A stretch of 7,251 bases of DNA, from contig CALMXN010000101.1 of NCBI GenBank assembly GCA_937871145.1, positions 1-7,251 on the forward strand, in the 5' to 3' direction. A model generated the notes under the pieces. It was not told the origin of the DNA, did not search any database, and saw only the letters and a list, made by a program, of their open reading frames with translations. Of this stretch, positions 1 through 6,089 are shown piece by piece; position 1 is the stretch's first letter, and every line of letters begins with the position of its first letter. The translations under genes were made by a program, and so were the position numbers. Source of the stretch: an uncultured Clostridia bacterium. GTDB taxonomy: Bacteria > Bacillota > Clostridia > Oscillospirales > Ruminococcaceae.

Positions 1-1238
1 CTTATGTTATCAATCCCGAACAGGCTGAAACCGTGCGTATGATTTTCAAAATGTATTCCGCCGGTATGGGCGGAATGAAAATTGCAAAGGAACTGACAAA
101 GGCAAAACGCCTGAACGCTTCGGGTATGGTTAAATGGGACGCAGGAACGATTGTGAGAATTATCGGGAATGCCACCTACAAGGGATATATCTGCTACAAC
201 AAGTCACACAGTAACAACTTCCTTGAACAGAAGCGTATCAATAATTATGACGCTTCAACCTATATTCTTGTAAAAGGCAATTTTGAGCCGATAGTCAGTG
301 AAGAATTATGGGATAGGTGCAATGTGCTGAAAAAATCAAAGAGCAAGCCGTCGCTTGTTGAAAACGGTCAGGTAAAGAAAATCAGCCACAGAACAACACG
401 AGATTTATGGCAGGACAAGCTCCGCTGCAAATGTGGTTCATCATTCCGAAAAGACATCTGGCACAGGAAAAAGGACGGCACTGTTGTTCACGGTTATAGC
501 TGTTACAACAGGGTTAACAACGGCTCTGCTTCCGACAGGAAAAACAACGGGCTTGACACCGACGGATATTGTGATATGAAGATGGTATGTGACTGGAAAC
601 TCGACCTGATGGCTGATGAACTGCTGAATAAAATGTGGGTTACACGTCAGGACGATATGGCAACGGCACTTTCCTATATCCGAAAATATTACAAGGCTGA
701 GCTTGACAGCGGAAACAATGTTACCGCTGAATATATTCAGGCACAGAGAACCAAGCTTGAACAGAAGAAAAAGAACATTCTGAATATGCGTGCCGAAAAT
801 GAAATCAGCAAGGAAGAATGTGCGGAGATGAAAAAGGAACTTGAAGCGGATTTTGCAAAGCTTGACGAGCAGGAAAAGAACATCAGCTCACAGCAGCATT
901 TGCAGGACGGAATGTTCGCAAATCTTGAACAGATTGAGCATACGCTGAAAGGACTTGCAGATTTATCGGACAAAAAACTGACGCAAGATTTTCTGAGCGA
1001 AATTATCGAGGACGTTATTCCCGAAAGCAATGAAAAATTTATCTGGGATATTCATACGGATTTCAGCAAAACTACCCGTCTCGCCTGCAATGTTACAGGG
1101 AGAAAGAATAAAGCCGTTGTCAGCGTCGATGACATAATCAGCGTTTCGGAGGGCGATGAGCCTTCCATACATAAAAAGTCCTTATTATCAGAAAAGCTGC
1201 ACAGGCTGCTATTAAGAACAAGTAATATAAAGATTTAA
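1..1238 (+). CDS. Large serine recombinase, C-terminal part (5' end outside window)
   Basis: Site-specific DNA recombinase of the large serine family, which integrates and excises mobile elements. The frame is open from base 3, and its first residues (YVINPEQAETVRMIF) are typical of the start of the Recombinase domain. The GTG at 33 is therefore not a real start: the gene begins upstream, and the N-terminal catalytic serine domain is missing from view. Counting residues from base 33, about 1-105 are the Recombinase domain. A zinc ribbon follows with Cys132, Cys134, Cys157 and Cys180; the first pair is spaced CxC rather than the commoner CxxC. A Lys/Glu-rich coiled coil covers about 232-288, as expected for synapsis control in this family. 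The gene ends at TAA 1236-1238, followed by three hairpins. Such recombinases usually sit at one end of their element, so an attachment site may lie nearby. The family call is firm; the element it belongs to is unknown. Confidence 0.93.
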   Translation, partial: YVINPEQAETVRMIFKMYSAGMGGMKIAKELTKAKRLNASGMVKWDAGTIVRIIGNATYKGYICYNKSHSNNFLEQKRINNYDASTYILVKGNFEPIVSEELWDRCNVLKKSKSKPSLVENGQVKKISHRTTRDLWQDKLRCKCGSSFRKDIWHRKKDGTVVHGYSCYNRVNNGSASDRKNNGLDTDGYCDMKMVCDWKLDLMADELLNKMWVTRQDDMATALSYIRKYYKAELDSGNNVTAEYIQAQRTKLEQKKKNILNMRAENEISKEECAEMKKELEADFAKLDEQEKNISSQQHLQDGMFANLEQIEHTLKGLADLSDKKLTQDFLSEIIEDVIPESNEKFIWDIHTDFSKTTRLACNVTGRKNKAVVSVDDIISVSEGDEPSIHKKSLLSEKLHRLLLRTSNIKI

Positions 1239-1267
1239 CACATAAACAACCTGACGGTTGATGTGTT
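1237..1267. other. Hairpin overlapping the recombinase stop codon
   Basis: Arms AACACAT plus CAACC (1237-1243, 1247-1251) pair with GGTTG plus ATGTGTT (1256-1267). There is an AAA bulge on the left arm and a TGAC loop. No T-run follows, so it is not a classical terminator. It starts inside the TAA stop codon. It may protect the mRNA 3' end or be part of a recombination site. Confidence 0.5.
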
Positions 1268-1287
1268 GTTGGAATATTAAAACAAAC

Positions 1288-1335
1288 AAGCTCACCTCGT
1301 AAGTGTCGAAAGGCATTTAACGGGGTGAGTTTTTT
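1288..1335 (+). terminator. Rho-independent terminator of the recombinase gene
   Basis: A long hairpin: AAGCTCACCTCG (1288-1299) pairs with CGGGGTGAGTTT (1321-1332), with G-T wobbles at 1297-1323 and 1290-1330. The stem continues inward as TAAGTGTC/GGCATTTA with two further wobbles and a GAAA tetraloop, with one unpaired A. A run of six T (1330-1335) follows. This is a strong terminator for transcription leaving the recombinase. Confidence 0.85.
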
Positions 1336-1345
1336 ATATATGAAA

Positions 1346-1380
1346 CAACGGCTACCTATATCAAGTGTAGGTAGCCGTTG
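1346..1380 (-). terminator. Perfect 13-bp inverted repeat, probable weak terminator after fic
   Basis: CAACGGCTACCTA (1346-1358) and TAGGTAGCCGTTG (1368-1380) are perfect inverted arms around a 9-base loop. Read on the minus strand, the hairpin is followed by TTTCATATAT, a weak U-rich tail. It lies downstream of the minus-strand Fic gene and of the open frame following it, so it may end that transcript. The T-run is poor in both directions, so termination is an inference. Confidence 0.5.
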
Positions 1381-1393
1381 GACATTTAAATAT

Positions 1394-1519
1394 TTACAAT
1401 AATTTGATTCCAGATTTCTCATCTTCGGAGATTATTTTCTTGCGTATTAATGATTTTAAAGCCTTTGTGCACTTTGATTTTTTCACTTTTGCCAAAAATG
1501 TAGCGGCATAAACATAAAC
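1394..1519 (-). other. Open 41-codon frame directly after, and in frame with, the fic stop
   Basis: After the Fic stop (TAA at 1520-1522) the same frame stays open for 41 codons to TAA at 1394-1396. It reads VYVYAATFLAKVKK and then a Lys/Glu-rich tail. It has no ATG; a GTG at 1484-1486 could start 27 residues but has no visible ribosome binding site. The first 14 codons are also present after the stop of the second Fic copy, as VYVYVAAFLAKVKK, and then end at TAA. It could be a remnant of an ancestral C-terminal extension, a piece of another gene, or chance. Confidence 0.3.
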
Positions 1520-1671
1520 TTATTTTAACCGAATATAATAAATCATCTTTCCGGTACCCTCACGTTTCAACTCTCCTGAACTGACCATCTTTCTGAGCGA
1601 ACCCTCGATAGAGCTGATGCTGAGTGACGGGCATAACTCCCTGATATCCTGCTTTGTAAACTTTCCGATTT
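1477..1671. repeat. Direct repeat, copy 1 (3' end of first fic and 3' flank)
   Basis: Aligns without gaps to 7057-7251 at a constant offset of 5,580 bases. By eye there are 15 mismatches in 195 bases, about 92% identity. The match includes 43 bases downstream of the Fic coding end (1477-1519) and stops abruptly at 1477/7057. On the right it runs to the window edge, so the true repeat is probably longer. Confidence 0.93.
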
Positions 1672-2566
1672 TATTCATTACAGCTTTCCGTACCATGTCA
1701 ACGGCGGGAAGCTTTTCTTCTACGATTGCAAATCTATCCTCAAAGTCCTTGTATGCGGCAAGTATTGTGCTGAGAATGTACTTTACAAACGGAATAACAT
1801 CCTCTGTCCCATCATGCCAACCATGTTGAGATTTGTTCAGTGCATTATAGTAAAGGTCTTTGTTCTTCGCAATTTTTGCTTCCAACGAAATATATTTTCC
1901 TACAAAGAATCCGCTACGATACAAAAGAAGCGTAGTAAGTAAACGGCTCATTCTTCCGTTGCCATCGTTGAACGGATGAATACATAAAAAATCGTGAATA
2001 AATACAGGTATAGCAATCAGCGGTTCAAGCTCCAGATTGCCAATCACTTTATTGTATTCCTCGCAGATTTTATCTAAAGCCTCCGGCGTTTCGTATGGCG
2101 CAAGCGGCGTGAATAAAATCTCTGTATGCCCATCCTGATAACTTGCGCTGATATAGTTCTGGACATTTTTCGTTTGCCCCGCCATCGGATTATTCATATG
2201 GCTGTACATGATTTTATGCAGCTGAAGAATGTAGTTTCTTGAAATCAGAATCGTATCAAAGTTTTCGTGAATGATGTTTAATACATCACGATAGCCCGCA
2301 ATTTCCTGTTCGTCACGATTTCTTGGAGCAGTTTTTTCTTCGACAAGCTGTTTGATACGTGTGTTTGTAGTTACAATTCCTTCGATTGCATTGGATGCCT
2401 CGGTACTCTGGATCTTTGCGATTTCCACAAGCTTTTCCAGATCCTTAGGTCTTTGTTTCAGATATTGTTCTTGTTTTCCAGCTAATTTATAAATGGCAGC
2501 AACAAGTCCCAGAATATCGGAATCCCACTTTTCATCTCTGATTGCAGAGTAATTGAATTGTCTCAT
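1520..2566 (-). CDS. Fic family protein, class II, likely AMP transferase
   Basis: Fic enzymes transfer AMP (some members other phosphate-containing groups) from a nucleotide to hydroxyl side chains of target proteins. The core motif is intact: HPFNDGNGRMSR at residues 197-208, with catalytic His197 and the anion-binding DGNGR. The inhibitory helix motif (S/T)xxxE(G/N) is present N-terminally as SNAIEG, residues 58-63, with Glu62. This marks class II, self-inhibited enzymes. Residues about 285-348 form a winged-helix-like C-terminal domain, common in stand-alone Fic proteins. The length of 348 residues is normal. The ATG at 2566 gives the family-typical MRQFNY start. A GTG at 2578 would add four residues. 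Neither has a good ribosome binding site: AAGGG ends only one base before the ATG. It is divergent from the B12/ABC operon. A second, nearly identical 3' end lies at 7100-7251. The target protein is unknown. Confidence 0.93.
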   Translation of the reverse strand: MRQFNYSAIRDEKWDSDILGLVAAIYKLAGKQEQYLKQRPKDLEKLVEIAKIQSTEASNAIEGIVTTNTRIKQLVEEKTAPRNRDEQEIAGYRDVLNIIHENFDTILISRNYILQLHKIMYSHMNNPMAGQTKNVQNYISASYQDGHTEILFTPLAPYETPEALDKICEEYNKVIGNLELEPLIAIPVFIHDFLCIHPFNDGNGRMSRLLTTLLLYRSGFFVGKYISLEAKIAKNKDLYYNALNKSQHGWHDGTEDVIPFVKYILSTILAAYKDFEDRFAIVEEKLPAVDMVRKAVMNKIGKFTKQDIRELCPSLSISSIEGSLRKMVSSGELKREGTGKMIYYIRLK

Positions 2567-2594
2567 GCCCTTAATCACTGCTCATTTCGCTTAA

Positions 2595-2623
2595 AATATA
2601 CCACACAAAAAGGTCAAAGTCAA
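2595..2623 (-). promoter_or_regulatory. Promoter of the fic gene
   Basis: On the minus strand, -35 TTGACT (2618-2623) and -10 TATATT (2595-2600) are separated by exactly 17 bases. Transcription would begin near 2588, giving an RNA leader of only about 22 bases before the ATG at 2566. Confidence 0.75.
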
Positions 2624-2700
2624 GGCATTAAGTGAATATCCCCTTATTTCATTAACAATTCACCTTATGCAAATAATATGAAACACAACATTGAAAATCG

Positions 2701-2729
2701 TTGCTTTTTGACATAATATGTGATATAAT
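2701..2729 (+). promoter_or_regulatory. Extended -10 promoter of the B12/ABC operon
   Basis: A perfect -10 TATAAT (2724-2729) is preceded by TG at 2721-2722, forming an extended -10. The -35 position at 17 bases spacing is TTGCTT (2701-2706), weak at 3 of 6. Start of transcription near 2736 is inferred, leaving a leader of about 65 bases with no recognisable riboswitch. Confidence 0.65.
2711..2721. promoter_or_regulatory. Small palindrome in the promoter spacer, possible operator
   Basis: ACATAATATGT is an 11-base palindrome (arms ACATA/TATGT around one A) lying between the -35 and -10 of the operon promoter. A repressor bound here would block RNA polymerase. AT-rich palindromes of this size also arise by chance, and no DNA-binding regulator is encoded in the operon. 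Confidence 0.3.
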
Positions 2730-2784
2730 CAAAAATGAATAACATTCTTCGTCTCAGGATTTCATTTTGTAAAGCGTAAAAATT

Positions 2785-2793
2785 AAAGGGAGG
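2785..2793 (+). promoter_or_regulatory. Ribosome binding site fixing the TTG start at 2802
   Basis: AAAGGGAGG is a near-perfect Shine-Dalgarno sequence ending 8 bases before TTG 2802. No ATG or GTG lies at a suitable distance, so it supports the TTG start. Confidence 0.8.
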
Positions 2794-2801
2794 TTTAAAG
2801 T

Positions 2802-3446
2802 TTGAAAAAATATGTTGAGGAATTTAAGCAGATATTAGAAACCGAAAATAAAGAAAAGGCCGTTGAATATGCATTAAATCTTTTAAAGAATAAGAAAATT
2901 GACGTTATTTGTTTGTATTCAGAAATACTTGCTCCTGCATTGAATAATATGTATTGCTCTCTTTCTGATAAGGATGTCTGCATATGGAAGGAACATGTTA
3001 GAACTGCAATTGTCAGGACAATTGTTGAGTGCTGTTATCCCTTTGTAATTGAAATGAGCGATAAAAACCTCAATAAAGGCTCTGCGGTTATTTTATGTCC
3101 TCCTGAAGAATACCATGACTTAGGTGCTAGAATGGTTGCAGACTATCTTAAAATATGCGGTTATAGTGCTGTTTTTGTTGGGAGCAACACGCCTTATTCA
3201 GATTTTTATAATGCCATAGAAAAAATTAAGCCTGATTTAATTGCAATAAGTGTCAGCAATTACTATAATCTTGTTGCTACAAAGAAAATAATTGAAGACC
3301 TGCGCAAAAAAACAGATAGTAGGATTATAGTTGGCGGCTATGCGTTCTCAATGAATAGTGCTAATGTAGCTATGGTAGGCGCAGACTATTATGCCGAAAC
3401 TTTTGAGGATATAAAAAATATTGTTGAAAAGGAGGCAAGCATATGA
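2802..3446 (+). CDS. Stand-alone cobalamin (B12)-binding sensor-like protein
   Basis: Two-domain corrinoid-binding protein of 214 residues, predicted cytosolic. Residues about 1-85 match the helical B12-binding cap (ALNNMY...KEH). Residues about 93-212 form the B12-binding Rossmann domain with EYHDLGARMVADYL (103-116). There His105 corresponds to the lower cobalt ligand of the DxHxxG motif (here ExHxxG), and VGG (177-179) is the usual later loop. The spacing and wording resemble the CarH/MerR-linked sensor family more than the methyltransferase corrinoid proteins, but no DNA-binding domain is present. In the cap motif Wx9EH, Glu64-His65 are kept, while the Trp is Leu54 and the neighbouring position is Ser55. 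Translation starts at TTG with a strong ribosome binding site. Its last four bases overlap the ABC permease start (ATGA), so the proteins are made together. A role as a B12-dependent switch or partner for the transporter is inference. Confidence 0.85.
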   Translation: MKKYVEEFKQILETENKEKAVEYALNLLKNKKIDVICLYSEILAPALNNMYCSLSDKDVCIWKEHVRTAIVRTIVECCYPFVIEMSDKNLNKGSAVILCPPEEYHDLGARMVADYLKICGYSAVFVGSNTPYSDFYNAIEKIKPDLIAISVSNYYNLVATKKIIEDLRKKTDSRIIVGGYAFSMNSANVAMVGADYYAETFEDIKNIVEKEASI

Positions 3447-4609
3447 AGCTGAGCCTTAATATAGCTACAAGGTTTTTAAAATCTAATTTATCTCAAACGC
3501 TGATTATCATTTTAGGTATTGGTATTGGAATTTCTGTTCAGATATTTATCGGTTCGCTTATTCAGGGTCTGCAAAAAAGCCTTGTTGAAAAAACCATCGG
3601 CAGTTCTTCACAGATTACCATTACTTCAGATACTGAGGATAAGCTAATTTATGATTATACATCTCTAACTGAAAAGGTTAAGGGCACTGATTCGAAAATT
3701 ACAGCAGTTTCTCCTGTTTATGACAATGCGGCACTAATGGAATATAACAATAAAACTCAATCACTTTTAATAAGAGGCTTTGATTTTTCAAAAGCAGATG
3801 AAATATATAAAATTTCTGACGCAATTACAGATGGTACAATGCCGTCCGACTCAGGTGAGGTTCTTCTTGGCAAAAACGTGAAGGAAGAATACGGGCTCAA
3901 GACCGGCGATGCAATAAATATAATTACTCCTGATAAAAGAACGATTGAATGTAAAATTTCAGGATTTTTCGATTTAAAGGTTGCTCAGATTAATAATAGC
4001 TGGTGTATAACGATGACTTCATATGCACAGGAAATTTTCAAAGCGGATGATGTTGTTACTTCATTGGAAATGCAGGTTAGTGATGACGACGTTTTTTCTT
4101 CAGATATAATTGCTAAAAACATTAAGTCATCAATCAATGATGGCAACTATAAAATAACCAACTGGAAAGAGCAAAACGAACAGCTTTTGAGCGGACTTCA
4201 GGGGCAAAGTATATCAAGCCTTATGATACAGATTTTCGTTATGCTTTCTGTTGTTCTCGGAATTTCTAGTGTGCTTGCAATAACTGTAATGCAAAAGTCA
4301 AAGCAAATCGGAATTTTAAAAGCTATGGGAATTAAGAATATTAAATCCAGTTTGATTTTCTTGTTTGAAGGTCTGATACTGGGTGTATTCGGAGCAGTAG
4401 CTGGAATCCTTTTAGGACTTGGATTAGCAACAGCATTTACAACTTTTGCACTTAACCCCGATGGAACACCTGTTGTGGCACTGTATATTGACAGCAAATT
4501 CATAGCATTATCAGGGGGAATAGCAGTGTTCGCCTGCCTTTTTGCTTCGCTTATTCCAGCGAGAAAATCATCAACACTTAATCCGATTGACATTATAAGA
4601 AACAACTAG
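3443..4609 (+). CDS. ABC transporter permease, FtsX/MacB/LolC type
   Basis: Membrane subunit of a MacB/LolCDE-type ABC system; 388 residues. A first transmembrane helix lies at about 18-40. A large extracytoplasmic MacB-type domain follows at about 45-255, and then three helices near 261-285, 310-332 and 353-372. The sequence KQIGILKAMG (287-296) just after the second helix is the usual coupling segment that contacts the ATPase. The C terminus (NPIDIIRNN) is also typical. A single permease gene suggests a homodimer. This family works mechanically, exporting peptides, lipids or drugs or removing molecules from the membrane, rather than as a channel-type importer. The ATG overlaps the stop of the B12 protein and has a strong AAAAGGAGG (3427-3435) seven bases upstream. 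The substrate cannot be read from the sequence; its coupling to a B12 protein is unusual. Confidence 0.92.
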   Translation: MKLSLNIATRFLKSNLSQTLIIILGIGIGISVQIFIGSLIQGLQKSLVEKTIGSSSQITITSDTEDKLIYDYTSLTEKVKGTDSKITAVSPVYDNAALMEYNNKTQSLLIRGFDFSKADEIYKISDAITDGTMPSDSGEVLLGKNVKEEYGLKTGDAINIITPDKRTIECKISGFFDLKVAQINNSWCITMTSYAQEIFKADDVVTSLEMQVSDDDVFSSDIIAKNIKSSINDGNYKITNWKEQNEQLLSGLQGQSISSLMIQIFVMLSVVLGISSVLAITVMQKSKQIGILKAMGIKNIKSSLIFLFEGLILGVFGAVAGILLGLGLATAFTTFALNPDGTPVVALYIDSKFIALSGGIAVFACLFASLIPARKSSTLNPIDIIRNN

Positions 4610-4618
4610 GAGGCGGCT

Positions 4619-5308
4619 ATGAACAATATACTTGAACTTAAAAATGTAAATAAGATTTATGGAACAGCCGTAAAAACGCAGGTGTTGACAGATATTAGTC
4701 TCAACTTTGAAAAAGGTTCATTCAATTCAATAATCGGGCAGTCTGGAAGTGGGAAAAGCACTCTTCTCAATATAATTGGTACCCTTGATACGCCGACAAG
4801 TGGAGAGGTAATACTTGACGGTGTTGATACTGGAACGGCATCCAAAAACAGGCTTGCTGATCTCAGAAATAAAAGTATAGGCTTTGTATTTCAGTTTCAT
4901 TACCTGTTACCTGAATTTACAGCTCTTGAGAACGTGCTAATGCCGTATAGAATAGGCGGCGGAAAAGTTTCAAAAGAAATACTTGAAAAGGCAAAGGAAT
5001 ATCTGACACTTGTCGGACTTGAAAAGGTTATAAACAATAATGCCACAAAAATGTCGGGTGGTCAGCAGCAAAGAACGGCAATAGCAAGAGCAATTCTAAA
5101 TAATCCTAGTATCATTCTTGCGGACGAGCCTACCGGAAACCTTGATTCTGATTCAACTGAAACAATATATAACCTGCTTAGGGATATTAATGAAAAATTC
5201 AGGACAACTTTTATAATAATTACGCATGACCGACATATTGCTGAAAAAGCTGACAGAATTATTGAGATAAAAGATGGGAAAATAAACATGGATATAAAAA
5301 AGGCTTAA
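4619..5308 (+). CDS. ABC transporter ATP-binding protein, LolD/MacB type
   Basis: Cytoplasmic ATPase that powers the adjacent permease; 229 residues, normal for the family. All motifs are intact: Walker A GQSGSGKST (40-48), Q-loop Gln92 in FQFHYLLP, signature MSGGQQQR (145-152), Walker B IILADE (165-170) with catalytic Glu170, D-loop NLDS and H-loop His203. The segment FQFHYLLPEFTALENV is characteristic of the LolD/MacB/FtsE-like group rather than importers. The ATG is preceded by AGGAGG (4608-4613), which overlaps the permease stop codon, with a five-base spacer and a nine-base gap between genes. It is the last gene of the operon, followed by a terminator at 5358-5388. There are no signs of decay, so the transporter should be functional. 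Confidence 0.95.
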   Translation: MNNILELKNVNKIYGTAVKTQVLTDISLNFEKGSFNSIIGQSGSGKSTLLNIIGTLDTPTSGEVILDGVDTGTASKNRLADLRNKSIGFVFQFHYLLPEFTALENVLMPYRIGGGKVSKEILEKAKEYLTLVGLEKVINNNATKMSGGQQQRTAIARAILNNPSIILADEPTGNLDSDSTETIYNLLRDINEKFRTTFIIITHDRHIAEKADRIIEIKDGKINMDIKKA

Positions 5309-5357
5309 TATAATGACGTTTATTTTTCATGCACATTGGAATAAATTAATCAAAATT

Positions 5358-5388
5358 GCTCCCTTTGAGTTTTCGGAGGGAGCTTTTT
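5358..5388 (+). terminator. Terminator of the B12/ABC operon
   Basis: GCTCCCT (5358-5364) pairs with AGGGAGC (5377-5383); two T-G wobbles extend the stem inward. TTTTT follows at 5384-5388. Read on the minus strand, the hairpin is followed by AATTTTG, so it may also back up termination of the converging toxin-antitoxin transcript. Confidence 0.85.
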
Positions 5389-5428
5389 GTAGTAAGCGAT
5401 AAATCCAACTACGTTAGAGAAAAGTGCG

Positions 5429-5443
5429 CCCTTGTATCAAGGG
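5429..5443 (-). terminator. Short hairpin after the XRE gene, possible terminator
   Basis: CCCTTG (5429-5434) and CAAGGG (5438-5443) form a tight six-pair hairpin with a three-base loop, four bases past the XRE gene stop. On the minus strand it is followed by CGCACTTTTCTC, a weak and displaced T-run. Termination here is uncertain. Confidence 0.35.
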
Positions 5444-5447
5444 AAAC

Positions 5448-6089
5448 TTACTCCACCAAGTCCTCCGCTTCACACCCAAGCGTTTTCGCAAGACGCATCA
5501 CAACTCCTGCCTGTGCTTTTGAAATATCATTCTGCCGTTGCTCATACAGCTGCACCATTCGGAGCGTTACTCCGGAAGCGTCTGCAAGCTGCTGCTGTGT
5601 GAAGCCACGAGCTTTCCTTACTACCGAAAGCTTTGGCGGCTTCTCATTTTTGTGTCTGTCGATTATCTCATCAGCCGCTTCAACAAACTTACTCTCATCT
5701 GCCTCGTGAAGAATGTACATACCCATAACCTCGGAAACACTTAACCCGTTTTGTGTCATATCAGAAAATGACAGCCCGCTGTGCCACTGATAATATGCCA
5801 TAATCCATCCTGCCCAATATTCTTTGCCATGACTTTCGTGTTGAACTGTGGGAGTATTCGGACGACTTCCAGTTGTGATAAAAATGACATCTGACGCAAG
5901 CTCAACACCGGACATTCCGCCGTTGTATTTCGGATTGCCAAAGCCGAACTTTTCAGCCACTCCCGAAGTGATAAACATTAAGAAAAACATATCAGGTTCA
6001 TAGCCGCAGTCACAGATAGCATATTCTAACATATCACCAAGCGCAAGCATAGCATCATCCAAGTACAATTCGCTGTAAGCGTGCGTCAT
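5448..6089 (-). CDS. XRE-family helix-turn-helix protein, probable antitoxin/autoregulator
   Basis: Protein of 213 residues and the second gene of the module. Residues about 154-213 form an XRE-type helix-turn-helix; TQQQLADASGVTLRMVQLYE (164-183) covers the two DNA-contacting helices. The N-terminal part (about 1-145) is not a family I can name with certainty. It contains EYWAGWIMAYYQW (90-102), a motif I recall from clostridial proteins found beside DUF3990 genes. The ATG at 6089 has an SD-like GGGAAGGGTGGG (6096-6107) six bases upstream, overlapping the end of the toxin-like gene by 35 bases. The frame stays open upstream to 6323, but that part runs antiparallel to no gene and inside the codons of the toxin-like gene, so the longer start is unlikely. 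It is inferred to neutralise the upstream protein and to bind the paired palindromes at 6772-6824. Confidence 0.8.
   Translation of the reverse strand: MTHAYSELYLDDAMLALGDMLEYAICDCGYEPDMFFLMFITSGVAEKFGFGNPKYNGGMSGVELASDVIFITTGSRPNTPTVQHESHGKEYWAGWIMAYYQWHSGLSFSDMTQNGLSVSEVMGMYILHEADESKFVEAADEIIDRHKNEKPPKLSVVRKARGFTQQQLADASGVTLRMVQLYEQRQNDISKAQAGVVMRLAKTLGCEAEDLVE

Noticed and set aside
33..35. GTG at 33 as the start of the recombinase
   Set aside because: The frame continues upstream to base 3 with conserved recombinase residues, so the gene is merely cut by the window edge.
1138..1422. Minus-strand open frame across the recombinase 3' end and hairpins
   Set aside because: It lies opposite the recombinase and the terminator hairpins, with no ribosome binding site and no recognisable domain.
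2632..2663. GTGAAT/ATTCAC inverted repeat upstream of the fic promoter
   Set aside because: Six-base arms 20 bases apart in AT-rich sequence are easily due to chance.
2708..2729. TTGACA at 2708-2713 as the -35 for TATAAT at 2724-2729
   Set aside because: The spacer is only 10 bases, far below the required 16-18. The extended -10 with the weak TTGCTT at 2701 is more plausible.
2730..2801. Cobalamin riboswitch before the B12-binding gene
   Set aside because: The leader is only about 65 bases, far too short for the usual B12 riboswitch, and shows no stable stem or conserved box.
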